DNA of 64,000 nucleotides from Planococcus sp. ISL-110 (GTDB lineage: Bacteria > Bacillota > Bacilli > Bacillales_A > Planococcaceae). The translations under genes and the position numbers were made by a program. Under the pieces are notes generated by a model, which worked only from the letters and a program-made list of their open reading frames with translations, was not told the origin of the DNA and ran no database searches. The stretch spans positions 1-64,000 of the forward strand of contig NZ_JAGGPX010000016.1 of the NCBI RefSeq assembly GCF_018613575.1, given 5' to 3'. Positions within the stretch are counted from its first letter, which is position 1, and every line of letters starts with the position of its first letter. Below are positions 52,539 to 62,586 of this stretch, piece by piece.

Positions 52539-52586
52539 AAAAAAGCCAGCGTCCGGATAACTCGGGGTGCTGGCTTTTCACTTTTG
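52539..52586 (+). terminator. Terminator of the tagD operon
   Basis: AAAAGCCAGC and GCTGGCTTTT pair around a long GC-containing loop, followed by TCACTTTT. Confidence 0.7.
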
Positions 52587-52660
52587 TTAATGAAATCTTC
52601 ACCTTTCACTTTATCTCGTTAAAAGCTCACCACAATATTCTTAATATTCAGTTTACAGTA

Positions 52661-52689
52661 GTGAAAATTGCTTATACCCGTGGTATAAT
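52661..52689 (+). promoter_or_regulatory. Probable promoter of the deacetylase gene
   Basis: GTGAAA (52661-52666) and a consensus TATAAT (52684-52689) are 17 bases apart. A leader of about 110 bases follows; no riboswitch was recognised in it. Confidence 0.55.
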
Positions 52690-52805
52690 AGGAGTACAAA
52701 ACTTGCGGTTACCTTTGCTCTTCTCACGGATACCTCATCTATTCCCCGATTGCCTATATACATACGCGGGCTTGGCCCAGCGAACTAAACAAAGGGGTGA
52801 GAAAT

Positions 52806-53990
52806 GTGCTTTCTAAATGGATTAAAGTCTCAGCAGCCGTATTACTGATCCTGTTTACGGTATTGTCCTTCTCTGGCCAGTCGCAAGCAGCAAGTTCCAC
52901 TTTTGTTACAAAAGGAAATACGACCAGTAAAGTGGTCGCCTTGACTTTCGATGATGGTTCAGACGGTACAAACATCAACAAGATTCTGGATATCCTGTCT
53001 GCCAATAATGTAAAAGCAACGTTTTTTTTAACAGGTTCCGGTGCCAAAAACCACCCTACCTGGATCAAGAACATATCAGCAAAAGGCCATCAGCTTGGCA
53101 ACCATTCTTATTCGCATCCTGACTTCACAAAACTGACTGCCGCAAAAATCAAGAGTGAACTTGATACCACTGAAGCCACAATCAAAGGATTAACCGGAAA
53201 AACGACCAAACCGATTTTTAGAGCCCCATTCGGTGCATCTAATGCAGCCGTCTTGAAGGCGGTCGGTGATGCCGGATATACCCATACGATTCAGTGGAAT
53301 ATCGACACCGTTGACTGGAAAGGCGTTTCATCCACACAAATCACCGACAAAGTCCTGAATAATATTGTGCCAGGATCCATTGTTTTGATGCATACTGGCG
53401 CAGGAGCATCCGGAACTCCAGGTGCTTTGCCAAGTATGATCAGCAAATTGAAAGCTAAGGGATATAAATTCGTCACTGTCTCTGAGTTATTAAAATTGCC
53501 GGCTGCCGGCACCAAGTACACAGTCAAAGCCGGAGATACACTTTACAGCATTGCAAAAAAATACAATGTAACTGTTGCAGCACTGGCTAAAGCCAACAAC
53601 ATCACCAATTATAATCTGATTTTTGTCGGGCAGGTATTGACGATTCCGAGCAAAGTGGCTCCTCCCCCTGCTGTTACTGTCAAATATACAGTTAAGGCCG
53701 GAGATACACTTTACAGTATTGCAAAAAAATACAATGTAACTGTTGCAGCATTGGCTAAAGCCAACAACATCACCAATTATAATCTGATTTTTGTCGGGCA
53801 GGTATTGACGATTCCTGGCCAAACCACTGCGCCGCCCGTCACTTCTGTCACATACACTGTCAAGGCTGGAGATACGTTGTATAGCATTGCGCGCACCTAC
53901 AATACGACCGTTTCCATAATAGCCGCCGCCAATAAAATCACCAATGTCAATGTGATTAGCGTAGGTCAAGTGCTGGTGATTCCAAGATAG
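52806..53990 (+). CDS. Secreted polysaccharide deacetylase with three LysM domains
   Basis: The 394-aa protein has a signal peptide (ending near SQAAS), a NodB deacetylase domain (about 40-225) and three LysM repeats (about 235-394). The metal and catalytic residues lie in [16 protein letters not shown] and RAPFGASN. It should remove acetyl groups from peptidoglycan sugars while held to the wall by LysM. The first two LysM repeats are almost identical in DNA. GTG 52806 is chosen, 6 bases after AGGGGTG. Confidence 0.92.
   Translation: MLSKWIKVSAAVLLILFTVLSFSGQSQAASSTFVTKGNTTSKVVALTFDDGSDGTNINKILDILSANNVKATFFLTGSGAKNHPTWIKNISAKGHQLGNHSYSHPDFTKLTAAKIKSELDTTEATIKGLTGKTTKPIFRAPFGASNAAVLKAVGDAGYTHTIQWNIDTVDWKGVSSTQITDKVLNNIVPGSIVLMHTGAGASGTPGALPSMISKLKAKGYKFVTVSELLKLPAAGTKYTVKAGDTLYSIAKKYNVTVAALAKANNITNYNLIFVGQVLTIPSKVAPPPAVTVKYTVKAGDTLYSIAKKYNVTVAALAKANNITNYNLIFVGQVLTIPGQTTAPPVTSVTYTVKAGDTLYSIARTYNTTVSIIAAANKITNVNVISVGQVLVIPR
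53517..53984 (+). repeat. LysM-coding repeats, two nearly identical
   Basis: Three units of 132 bases begin at 53517, 53685 and 53853, each encoding [13 protein letters not shown].... The first two differ at only a handful of silent positions, the third is clearly diverged. This points to a recent duplication or gene conversion inside the gene. Confidence 0.85.
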
Positions 53991-54033
53991 CAGGCGAACT
54001 TACTTCATGAAATGCCATTGACCAAAACCAACC

Positions 54034-54069
54034 AAAAAAGGAGCCGGAATCTATTTCCAGCTCCTTTTC
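54034..54069. terminator. Bidirectional terminator
   Basis: AAAAAAGGAGCCGGAA and TTCCAGCTCCTTTT form a stem (one mismatch) between the convergent deacetylase and DUF4126 genes. Confidence 0.8.
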
Positions 54070-54626
54070 TATATGGCTTTTGGCTTGTACAAAAACCTGC
54101 GGTATAGCTTGAAGATTATAAATGCCATGCCAAGCAGAAAGAAAATCGACAAAACGGGTGCAATAAATATCAGTATCGGCGCTATTGTTGCTGTGGCGTC
54201 TTCTGCTGCAGAAACGCCCGGACTCATCATAGCAGTTTCACTCACTCCCTTTACTGCTGTGATGGTCGCATGCGAAGCTGTAGCTACTCCCCCTCCGCCG
54301 ATGATGGCGATACTCCATTCCAGAAAAGGACTTATATCTCCGATAAAAGAAGCAGTCAGCAGGATGCCTGCCAAAGCGGCGATCGGCGTCGAAATCATTT
54401 TCATGAACGAGCCTAAACCAGGAATATAATTGACCGCAATTTCAAAAAGTGTGGCTATAGCAAAGGCGATAATCGCCGGGGTACTGCCGATCCAACTGAA
54501 ACCTTCTGAAAGCGTCAACCAGTCTACATGAACGAATATTCCCGTTATCAACAGTGGGGTAAAAATTCTAAAACCCACAGTTGCACTTAATGCCAGTCCG
54601 ATACATATTGCAAGAATGGTTTCCAT
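54069..54626 (-). CDS. DUF4126 membrane protein
   Basis: The 185-aa protein has four or five hydrophobic helices, with the GFRIFTPLL, IPGLGSFMKMISTPIAALAG and GGGGVATASHATITAVKG segments typical of DUF4126. Its role is unknown. The Gly- and Ala-rich GGGVATASHATITA motif may be functional. It is a single gene between teichoic genes and galU. Confidence 0.85.
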   Translation of the reverse strand: METILAICIGLALSATVGFRIFTPLLITGIFVHVDWLTLSEGFSWIGSTPAIIAFAIATLFEIAVNYIPGLGSFMKMISTPIAALAGILLTASFIGDISPFLEWSIAIIGGGGVATASHATITAVKGVSETAMMSPGVSAAEDATATIAPILIFIAPVLSIFFLLGMAFIIFKLYRRFLYKPKAI

Positions 54627-54728
54627 CGCGTTGACCTCCCCTGCCTTTGTTTTCTATCATTATACATGAGCCGAATCTTGCCTGTTGCTCACGCAGCAGC
54701 TTATCGGCACTGGATACGAAACCTCCGG

Positions 54729-55643
54729 CTATTTCCCACCTATTATCCCATTCGTATCTTCATAAGCGGCCTTGACTTTTTCCTCACGCAAAATCTGTTC
54801 GAACAGCTTTAATAGCGGCTCTTTCAGCTCGGGACGCTTTAAGGCAAAATCTATCGTCGTTTCGATAAATCCATACTTCTCTCCCACATCATACCTGCGC
54901 CCTTCAAACTCAAAGGCATAAACCCTTTGAATTTCATTTAATTTTTGGATGGCATCTGTAAGCTGGATTTCTCCTCCTGCTCCAAACTGGTGTTCACCCA
55001 AAAAACCGAATATTTCTGGAGTTAAAATATAGCGCCCCATAATCGCATAATTGGAAGGAGCTGTCCCCAGTACCGGTTTTTCCACAAAATTTCTTACTCT
55101 TATCAACTGGCCATCCATTGACAGCGGATCGATAATTCCATATCGATCCGTTTCTTCTATTGGAACCTGCTGAACGCCAACGATTGAGTTTCCGGTTTTG
55201 TCAAATTGCTTCATCAGCTGAGCAAGGCAGGGCTCTTCATTTTCCACAATATCATCACCCAGCAATACAGCAAATGCCTCATCACCGATAAAGTTGCGGG
55301 CTGACCAAACTGCATGCCCCAGACCAAGTGGATGCTTTTGGCGAATATAGTGAATTTCCAGCTTCGACGTTTCAAGAATGGTTTCCAGCATCTCCAGTTT
55401 CCCTTTTGCCAACAACATTGCCTCCAGTTCATGCGCATGGTCAAAATGATCTTCGATTGCCCGCTTTCCTTTACCGGTTACAATAATGATGCTTTCAATT
55501 CCCGATGCAATAGCTTCCTCAACAATGTATTGGATAGTAGGTTTGTCTACGATTGGCAGCATCTCTTTTGGCATGGCTTTAGTGGCAGGAAGAAATCGTG
55601 TTCCAAGACCAGCAGCTGGAATGACGGCTTTTCTGATGGACAT
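54729..55643 (-). CDS. galU: UTP-glucose-1-phosphate uridylyltransferase
   Basis: The 304-aa enzyme makes UDP-glucose from UTP and glucose-1-phosphate, a donor for wall and lipid glycosylation. The nucleotide-binding [24 protein letters not shown] start (shown in part), VLLGDDIV and FVEKP motifs are complete. It is also called gtaB in Bacillus. GGAGGAG precedes ATG 55643. It is not in an operon with galE. Confidence 0.95.
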   Translation of the reverse strand: MSIRKAVIPAAGLGTRFLPATKAMPKEMLPIVDKPTIQYIVEEAIASGIESIIIVTGKGKRAIEDHFDHAHELEAMLLAKGKLEMLETILETSKLEIHYIRQKHPLGLGHAVWSARNFIGDEAFAVLLGDDIVENEEPCLAQLMKQFDKTGNSIVGVQQVPIEETDRYGIIDPLSMDGQLIRVRNFVEKPVLGTAPSNYAIMGRYILTPEIFGFLGEHQFGAGGEIQLTDAIQKLNEIQRVYAFEFEGRRYDVGEKYGFIETTIDFALKRPELKEPLLKLFEQILREEKVKAAYEDTNGIIGGK

Positions 55644-55874
55644 CGGTAGCTCCTCCTTTTTGCAACGCTCATTTATTATCTATCATAACATTTTTCAGAA
55701 CTTTCTGAATACATTACCTATCTTTTGCAAACTGAGCGAATTGGGATCGTTTTTAAACCTATTCCAATTACCTTTAAAATTCAATTTATATGAATATTTA
55801 TACCTATGTCAATTCATTAAACCCAAGACTATAATAATCTAGATATTCCATTTTTTATACACAGGAGGAAGAAA

Positions 55875-57071
55875 ATGAAACGTTTAACTGTATTTTTATT
55901 AGTTTTAGGGTTTGCATTTAGCATGATGCCGCTCTCGGCATTCGCCATCAAATCGGATGATGCTAAATTCGACCAATTTTTAACAGAAATCAATTGGGAG
56001 AAACCGGATTACTTGGACTATCTGGAAAGTAAAAACTGGTCTTTGGATGATTTTGATAGTGTTACCGAATTGGGTACACCATTGACTGAAAAAGGCGTTC
56101 AAACTTTAACAGGTAATTTGGGGCTGTCCCGCACAGAAATAAATCAATTGCTTTATGAATACGGCGACCTCGAGTATGGCCAGGACGTGCTTGACGGCGT
56201 CTACCTGATTTTTATGGAAGATGTTGAATACTATATTGAGTTTTATCTGGAAGACTATGCAGCAACTCCAATCGATGCCACTAACTTGCAGGAGCTCATG
56301 GAAGCATATGGATTCGCTTCTGAAAAAGAGCTGGAAGCGTTTTTGCAAGGTTATGATGATTCCCTTTCAAATTATGAATATATTGAGGATTTAGAATCCA
56401 CGGTTCTTTTCTATCAAGACATGGGTGAATATGTAATCGATATCGACGGCCTTTTCACTGAACTGGGTATGACTGAAGAAGAAGTGGAAAGATTGGTCGC
56501 TCATCTGGAAACACTGAATTACGAAAATCCTGCTTTCGAACAACAGCTGACACAATTAAGCGATCGCATGATGGCGATCGGCGATTTTGAAACTGCTGAC
56601 GAACTGACAGCAGAGCAGATTGCTGAAATGATGGCGATCTACAATGAGTTGATCGACTTGTTTGAAGTGAAAACAGCTTATTACTTTGTCAAAGACGGCC
56701 AGAAAACAGCTGTGTCATTAGCTACTTTGATGACGCTTGAATCAACTGAAGGCGCTGATCTATTGATTGAAATTTATAACCTGAAAGATGTATTCCTGGC
56801 AGACATCCTTTTGACTGCTGAAATGTTCGGATCTGACTTGATCGTCGATACTGGAAAAGACTTGGACACAGTCGAAAAAGTGATTTCAGCACCAACTGTG
56901 ATACAAAAACCAGTTGTAACTGCTCCAACAGCACCAGCTACATCCCAAACTGTGACAGGCGGGAAATTGCCTGCTACGGCTTCTGATTTTGTCGCAAATA
57001 CCGTTTTCGGCCTAGCGTTGCTTTTAGCCAGTTTTGCCTTATTCCGCCGCATTAGAGCTGAAGAAGCCTAA
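55875..57071 (+). CDS. Processed acidic surface protein with LPXTA sorting signal
   Basis: The 398-aa secreted protein has a signal peptide (ending near AFA), a very acidic middle with repeated D/E-rich helical units, and a cell-wall sorting end. The end is LPATA (365-369), a hydrophobic helix (about 375-390) and a basic tail RRIRAEEA. It belongs to the family described as processed acidic surface proteins with an LPXTA signal. The class D sortase encoded next, overlapping by one base, should attach it to the wall. GGAGG lies 8 bases before the ATG. Function on the surface is unknown. Confidence 0.88.
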   Translation: MKRLTVFLLVLGFAFSMMPLSAFAIKSDDAKFDQFLTEINWEKPDYLDYLESKNWSLDDFDSVTELGTPLTEKGVQTLTGNLGLSRTEINQLLYEYGDLEYGQDVLDGVYLIFMEDVEYYIEFYLEDYAATPIDATNLQELMEAYGFASEKELEAFLQGYDDSLSNYEYIEDLESTVLFYQDMGEYVIDIDGLFTELGMTEEEVERLVAHLETLNYENPAFEQQLTQLSDRMMAIGDFETADELTAEQIAEMMAIYNELIDLFEVKTAYYFVKDGQKTAVSLATLMTLESTEGADLLIEIYNLKDVFLADILLTAEMFGSDLIVDTGKDLDTVEKVISAPTVIQKPVVTAPTAPATSQTVTGGKLPATASDFVANTVFGLALLLASFALFRRIRAEEA

Positions 57072-57763
57072 TGGCGAAGGAACAGCACAAAAAAAGAAGA
57101 AGCAGGAAACCGCTTCTTCTTTCTCTGTCCATCGTCCTTATCGTTCTCGGTCTATGGTTCAGCACCACCAGCACCGCAACTTTTGTAAAAGGCTATATGC
57201 TTTATAAAACTGGGAACGTCGAAGCACAAGATTTCGGCAACAAACCCGAATCACAGTCTATCAAAATTGCCGGGGAGTCAAAAGAATCCGAGAAATCTGT
57301 TACACCTGCAGAGCAGGAGGCCGCGGAATTAGCCATCAGTTCCAAGTATCCGGAAACACCGCAAATCGGTGACTTGATGGGCGAACTGATTATCCCGAAG
57401 CTTGAAGCCAGCCTGCCGATTATACACGGTACGGATGAAGACGAGCTGGAAAAAGGCGTCGGACATTTTGCTCAAAGTGTCATGCCTGGCGAAAATGACA
57501 ATTCCGTATTGTCGGGCCACCGCGATACGGTGTTTCGCGAGCTTGGCGAGGTCGGCAAAGGGGATCTGTTGATTGTCAAAACCCATTCTGGCACCTTCAC
57601 CTATAAAGTTCGCCAAGTGCGAATCGTAGACGAAGATGACCGGACTGTCATTGTTCCGAAACCAAGAGCCACTTTAACCGTCTCGACCTGCTACCCATTC
57701 GACTATGTCGGATATGCTCCGGATCGTTATATTTTGGTAGCTGACTTGGTTTCCAGCGAGTAA
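57071..57763 (+). CDS. Class D sortase
   Basis: The 230-aa membrane-anchored transpeptidase has one N-terminal helix (about 13-35) and a sortase domain (about 95-228). The triad is His150 (LSGHRDT), Cys207 (TVSTC) and Arg219 (DRYIL). It cleaves a sorting signal and links the protein to peptidoglycan. Overlap with the LPXTA protein gene (TAATG) makes that protein its likely substrate. Confidence 0.92.
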   Translation: MAKEQHKKRRSRKPLLLSLSIVLIVLGLWFSTTSTATFVKGYMLYKTGNVEAQDFGNKPESQSIKIAGESKESEKSVTPAEQEAAELAISSKYPETPQIGDLMGELIIPKLEASLPIIHGTDEDELEKGVGHFAQSVMPGENDNSVLSGHRDTVFRELGEVGKGDLLIVKTHSGTFTYKVRQVRIVDEDDRTVIVPKPRATLTVSTCYPFDYVGYAPDRYILVADLVSSE

Positions 57764-57789
57764 AGTTCATCATTATTAAATTCAATTAG

Positions 57790-57828
57790 AAAAAGAGCGG
57801 CGAGATAAATCTCACCGCTCTTTTTCTT
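57790..57828. terminator. Bidirectional terminator
   Basis: AAAAAGAGCGGCGAGAT and ATCTCACCGCTCTTTTT pair with one mismatch. It serves the sortase gene and the convergent tagF. Confidence 0.88.
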
Positions 57829-57871
57829 ATGCATACATTTGATTACGACAGCTGAAATCACGTTAAGGAAT

Positions 57872-60544
57872 TCAAACTGTTGTAGTTTTTTTCGCCTCGA
57901 TCAGTTTTTGGACTTCGTCATAAATCCGTCGGCTATTGTGCTGATCCTGATGTTTAATGATGCCAGTGATTTCATATTCGAAATTTGCAAAATTGCTTTT
58001 AATTCTATCTTCAATGATCGTTACAAGCTCTTCTTCGTAGGAACCGATGCCACCAATAAACGTTTCTTCGATTGGCCGCAGGATGCCTTTACGGAAAAAG
58101 CGGTCTACGTCGAAATGATAGTAGACGACGGGTTTGTTGAGTAATGTAAAATCAAAGCTGACACTGCTGTAATCCGTAATCAGCAAAGCATGGTCAATCA
58201 ATAGCTGCTGAACTGTCTGAGACCCGAGCGGAATGAATTTTATGCGTTCGTGCATATTTTCTATCTCACTCTGGAAATAATCCTGAGCCCGGTAATGCGG
58301 ATAAAAGTTGATATTGACCTTATACTCTTCAAGCAAGCGGAGCAGTTTCTCATTTTGGATTAAGTTGGAATAAGCAAGAAAGTATTCGCTCTTCAAAAAT
58401 TGTTCATCCGTATTGATCCAATCACGCCATGTTGGCATTAACAAAATGTCTTTTGGAGGATTAACCTGGATCAGATTATCAAAACGCGCCAGACCGGTTG
58501 CTGCTACCTCGTGATCCTCATAACCCATCTCATCCATGACAATGACCTGCTTTTCAGGGTCCGAACTGACAATGAACAAATCAAATGGCATCTCGTAATT
58601 CTTTTTATGGTACTCAACGTTTTTCCGGCCCAGCACGCCATGCTGGAGAAAGATTTTCACGGTTTCTTCATAGCCGAAAAAGCCTTTTGCCGGCTTGTAA
58701 GGCAAAATATTCTCCAAATCATGAGTCCCAAGCAAAACTTTGGCTTTGAAAGCAATTTCAAAATGTTTGTCGGAGCCAAAAATCAAGACGTTCTGGAGGT
58801 GTTTGATGTGTTCATAATCAGAACTGTCTTCTTCTATCACATAATAAGATTCGATCGTTGTGTTTTCCTGCAGCCACTTGAAAAAGATGATTCCATTGTC
58901 CTGGGCCGTATTCGTGCGTTCTCCCAGCAACCAGACATTTTCATCTTTTGTTTGCACATCCGCCGGAATCTTCACATGACTAGGTATGGTGAATGACTCG
59001 ATCTTCACATTATTGAACGGGGTTGTGGTAACCATAAAGTGATGTTCATTGCCTTGGTCATCATGTTGTTTTTTATAGCTATAGTAGTTGTCTTTCTTAT
59101 AACGTGCCGTATTGTATCTGATTTTTTCTTTTCGGATAATCTCTCCGGACCCGTTTTCAATAACGACGAAAAGGTCAAGCACCGTTTTTTCTTTACTCTT
59201 GATTCCAATCAAATCCAAACTATTGAGATCAACTGAAAACTCTCCGGTAATAGGGACTTGAAGCGACCCTTGAGACAAACGGTCTTCAATCATCAAGTAA
59301 GCTTTTGAACCTATAAACTCTTCAATCGACCCTATCACGCCTTCTATCTGAAAATCTTTTACTTCACGGACTGATTTCTTCAACTTAGCTTGGGTCATTG
59401 CCAGGCCAAGAGACAAATCTTTGCGGCGATAGAATCTCAACTTAACGAATTGTGAATTCGAGATGACTTTATAATGCGTAGTAGTGTTGTGCAGCAATTG
59501 CTTATCTAAATTGAATCTGTAAACTCTAGGTTCTTCACTATGCTCAACAAGAAAAAAACGCTTCACAAAAAAGTTTTCAAGCAATTCCTTCATCGGCAAA
59601 GATGTTTGAAGCTGGCTGCCTTTACGCTCTAACGGATACGTTTTAAGCATCCCACTTTTTGGTTCATCTACTTGGAGCGAACAAGCAACCCCGCTGTCTT
59701 CCCGGGAAAGAGAAAATGACAAAAGATACTCATAATTTTGTTTTTCCTCAATTGAAAGTGCCTCGATTTTCATAGAGTGCGGAATCAATTCCAAATAAAA
59801 CACGGATTTCCGGCTGAGAATCTGGAGCTGATGATGGTAGGAACTGAACGGCACAGCAAAAGGTTCCACTAAGTTCAATGGGTATAGTTTATTGTTGATA
59901 TGGAGAAACATCCGCCATAATCCAGCTGCCATCTCTGAAAAATCATTGACCACAACGGTGTTATTTTTTCCATCTTTCGTGCCTGTCAATATGCGAAATT
60001 GAAAGTTATTAAACGCATAAAGTTCAACTTCTGCATCAGCTTTTTCAGCCACTTCCGGTACATCCAAAGACAAGGTGAGCACATCGTATTGCACTGATTT
60101 GACCCGCGAGTCGATTGGGCTGTCCATAAAGTAAAAATCTGCAAATCGGTTGTTGATAATAATATTCTTTTTCACTTTCGTCGATAAGAACTTGTTGCCG
60201 ATCAACAGAGCTTCCTGAAAATCCCCTGCTTTGTATGTATCATGTTCTGTAATCCATATTTTTTTGTTATTGATGGTCAACTGCATAATTGAGCTTGAAG
60301 TAACCAGCGCAAGAAGAGACTGCGGTATTTTTACAATCAGGCGGTTGTTGTTCAATAGCTCATGGCTTAATTGGTGGACCTCTTCATTAATCAAAAATTC
60401 TGCTTTGACACTCTTTTTTAACGTAAAGAAATTAAATAATTTGAATTCAAAGAGCAGAGTCTGCTCTTTAAAGTAATATTTTTCTACTTCTACTCTTTTT
60501 ACTAATCTTTTTTTTAATTGCTTCGAAAAATTTTTAAAAATCAT
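57872..60544 (-). CDS. tagF: CDP-glycerol:poly(glycerophosphate) glycerophosphotransferase
   Basis: The 890-aa protein has a C-terminal catalytic GT-B domain (about 500-885). It is preceded by a long N-terminal region of beta-rich segments not seen in the shorter TagB enzymes. Catalytic motifs include IFLQHGVLGRKN, ATGLARFDNL, LMPTWRDW and LLITDYSSVSFDF. The long form suits a polymerase that extends glycerol-phosphate chains. It has its own transcript, ending at the shared terminator. Acceptor and exact polymer cannot be determined. Confidence 0.88.
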   Translation of the reverse strand: MIFKNFSKQLKKRLVKRVEVEKYYFKEQTLLFEFKLFNFFTLKKSVKAEFLINEEVHQLSHELLNNNRLIVKIPQSLLALVTSSSIMQLTINNKKIWITEHDTYKAGDFQEALLIGNKFLSTKVKKNIIINNRFADFYFMDSPIDSRVKSVQYDVLTLSLDVPEVAEKADAEVELYAFNNFQFRILTGTKDGKNNTVVVNDFSEMAAGLWRMFLHINNKLYPLNLVEPFAVPFSSYHHQLQILSRKSVFYLELIPHSMKIEALSIEEKQNYEYLLSFSLSREDSGVACSLQVDEPKSGMLKTYPLERKGSQLQTSLPMKELLENFFVKRFFLVEHSEEPRVYRFNLDKQLLHNTTTHYKVISNSQFVKLRFYRRKDLSLGLAMTQAKLKKSVREVKDFQIEGVIGSIEEFIGSKAYLMIEDRLSQGSLQVPITGEFSVDLNSLDLIGIKSKEKTVLDLFVVIENGSGEIIRKEKIRYNTARYKKDNYYSYKKQHDDQGNEHHFMVTTTPFNNVKIESFTIPSHVKIPADVQTKDENVWLLGERTNTAQDNGIIFFKWLQENTTIESYYVIEEDSSDYEHIKHLQNVLIFGSDKHFEIAFKAKVLLGTHDLENILPYKPAKGFFGYEETVKIFLQHGVLGRKNVEYHKKNYEMPFDLFIVSSDPEKQVIVMDEMGYEDHEVAATGLARFDNLIQVNPPKDILLMPTWRDWINTDEQFLKSEYFLAYSNLIQNEKLLRLLEEYKVNINFYPHYRAQDYFQSEIENMHERIKFIPLGSQTVQQLLIDHALLITDYSSVSFDFTLLNKPVVYYHFDVDRFFRKGILRPIEETFIGGIGSYEEELVTIIEDRIKSNFANFEYEITGIIKHQDQHNSRRIYDEVQKLIEAKKTTTV

Positions 60545-60749
60545 AGCTGCTAATCTCCCAAACAGTTTTATTATTGCAATATCTTATGTTATCATTCTTG
60601 TAATTTCTGTCAATTAAAATAAAGGATAGACAGGTGGAAAAAGAATATTTATACTATAATAATGTAAACAGGTAATACACTTACTTGCTTTTTCAAATAC
60701 AGAAATAACCTTACTGCTTCCAGTATCGTTTGCCCATTGGAGAATTTAC

Positions 60750-61847
60750 GTGAAAAATTTAAATGAAATCAATATTATAAGAGCCATCATGTGTCTTTCC
60801 ATCGTAGTGACACATTCAATATCAAATTACTTAAAGAACATCGAAGTTGACCAAGCTGCCTATGATCAATATATCATTTGGATAAGGTTCGCTTTGCTTT
60901 GCTCTACCCCTATATTCATTTTATTATCTGAAACTCTGCTGTCCAAAAATTACCCCAACGGTTTTAAAAAAGGCTTTTTTCCAAAGCGGATAAAGTATAT
61001 TTTAATGCCTTACATATTAATCGGGTTAATCGTCAGTTACAGAGGATCTGAGAGAGACTTATCTTCTTTCTTGGAAGTCGCCTTCCAAAAGGTTATATTC
61101 GGTCAATGGTATGGATTTTTCGTCATTGTAATCTTCCAATTCTATATTCTTCATTGGCTGATCGGAAAATACCTGGCACGCATCAATCCTCTTGGACCAA
61201 TCCTCATTTCGTTTGCCATCTCTTTTGCACATGTGTACTGCTTTGTGCACATTGGCTCCTATCAGGAATTTGTATTGACGCAATATCCGCTTTGGTATAA
61301 GACCCATATTTTCATGTGGCTGTTTTATTTTATTGTCGCATTTTATATTGGCCAATACTATGAACAACTGATCACATTTTTAACCGCTAAAATATGGATA
61401 CCGATTTTAATGACCACCATCAGTTTTGGCATCATCATGTACAATTATCTGGAAATGGACTATACAAGAATTTCAAGTGAACGATATGATATGCTGCTGT
61501 ATTCCGTCAGCATGTTCTTTCTTTTAGTAGCGTTGATTCGGAAGTTTAATTTCAACAACCAAACCTTAGTTATGATCAGTAATTTTTCATTCTTCATTTA
61601 TTTGACACATATGATTTTTCTTCCCTATTTCGTTAAGCTTTCTCTGACATTTGGTGAAAATTTCTTCACTTATGTAGCCACTATGACGTTCCTCACGATT
61701 GCATCCTGTATCGGAGTTGCCTTCTTATTGTACCAAAATAGCTTTACACGGCCATTTACAGGCAAGATCAAATACCTGGAGCCAACTTCCATAAAAAACT
61801 CAGTTACGTCCAACAAAGAACCACAAAATGTTAACTACGGACAATGA
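60750..61847 (+). CDS. Acyltransferase family 3 membrane protein
   Basis: The 365-aa protein has about ten helices and the fold of OafA/YiaH-type O-acyltransferases. The conserved His is in SIVVTHSISNYLK near the N terminus. It would move acetyl or similar groups onto a surface polymer. GTG 60750 follows GGAG by 7 bases. It lies among teichoic acid genes, so a glycopolymer is the likely acceptor. Confidence 0.88.
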   Translation: MKNLNEINIIRAIMCLSIVVTHSISNYLKNIEVDQAAYDQYIIWIRFALLCSTPIFILLSETLLSKNYPNGFKKGFFPKRIKYILMPYILIGLIVSYRGSERDLSSFLEVAFQKVIFGQWYGFFVIVIFQFYILHWLIGKYLARINPLGPILISFAISFAHVYCFVHIGSYQEFVLTQYPLWYKTHIFMWLFYFIVAFYIGQYYEQLITFLTAKIWIPILMTTISFGIIMYNYLEMDYTRISSERYDMLLYSVSMFFLLVALIRKFNFNNQTLVMISNFSFFIYLTHMIFLPYFVKLSLTFGENFFTYVATMTFLTIASCIGVAFLLYQNSFTRPFTGKIKYLEPTSIKNSVTSNKEPQNVNYGQ

Positions 61848-61903
61848 AAACAGCTACTGAAAACAACTGAAAAAGTCTGACAAAAAAATTCGCCAGCCGT
61901 TCA

Positions 61904-61933
61904 AAAGCACTTTCTTTGCGAAAGTGCTTTTTA
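61904..61933. terminator. Bidirectional terminator
   Basis: AAAAGCACTTTC and GAAAGTGCTTTTT enclose a short TTTGC loop between the acyltransferase and the convergent hypothetical gene. Confidence 0.85.
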
Positions 61934-61942
61934 TGTTCCCCT

Positions 61943-62506
61943 TTACCCAGCCTTCTGCGAGTGAAGCAACGGAGCCAACTTGAAAGAAAAATCATAGGTT
62001 GGTTCTTTCCCAGCCCCCATCATCGGATCCGCATCCAGCTCTATCAAAAAAGATTGTTCTTCGTATGGATAAATTTTTCCTTTATCCGCTTTATCCAGTT
62101 CGAGCATCACTGCAGGCAGATCCTTATTTCCCTTTCTATCTCTGGTATTGAAGTTTCCGGCGAGAGGTCGGGTGGCCTTTGGAACCCACAGCTTCTCAGA
62201 TAGCTGCCACTTATTTTCGCGCTTGGCGATGGTTTCCACAATCACCTTCGGCTTATTGAATTTCGTGATATCATACTGCGCAGCAATACCTTGAAAGAAA
62301 AATCGGCTGTTTTCCTGCTTCACAAGCGAAGACGTTTCAGTATTTGTCAGCAGGTAAAGCTCCTGGATGTCCTGATAAGTGGACGCATCCACACTATTCG
62401 CAGGCAATTCAAATTGCGCTATCTTATCCATCAGTAAATAATGGAGCCTAAGGACGAAAACCTTGTCCTCATCGCTTATTTCCTGAATGGAAAGTGACGG
62501 GATCAT
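61943..62506 (-). CDS. Hypothetical protein, possibly 5'-truncated
   Basis: The 187-aa frame encodes a soluble protein with no recognised family. ATG 62506 lacks a good ribosome site. Another frame upstream starts with GTG after AGGAAAT and gives MKALENDPVTF before stopping. A one-base slip in the GAAAAT run near 62506 would join it as MKALEN-MIPSLSIQEISDED. It follows broken galE on the same strand and may be decaying too. Confidence 0.5.
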   Translation of the reverse strand: MIPSLSIQEISDEDKVFVLRLHYLLMDKIAQFELPANSVDASTYQDIQELYLLTNTETSSLVKQENSRFFFQGIAAQYDITKFNKPKVIVETIAKRENKWQLSEKLWVPKATRPLAGNFNTRDRKGNKDLPAVMLELDKADKGKIYPYEEQSFLIELDADPMMGAGKEPTYDFSFKLAPLLHSQKAG

Positions 62507-62586
62507 TTTCCAGCGCTTTCACATTTCCTAATAGATATCGAACATAGCTATCCCCTTCTGCATCCTGCGTGAAAACGATGGGATTG

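Noticed and set aside
52690-52805. Cyclic di-AMP or other riboswitch in the leader of the deacetylase gene
   Set aside because: The leader is about 110 bases and shows none of the conserved ydaO-type blocks or a terminator before the start.
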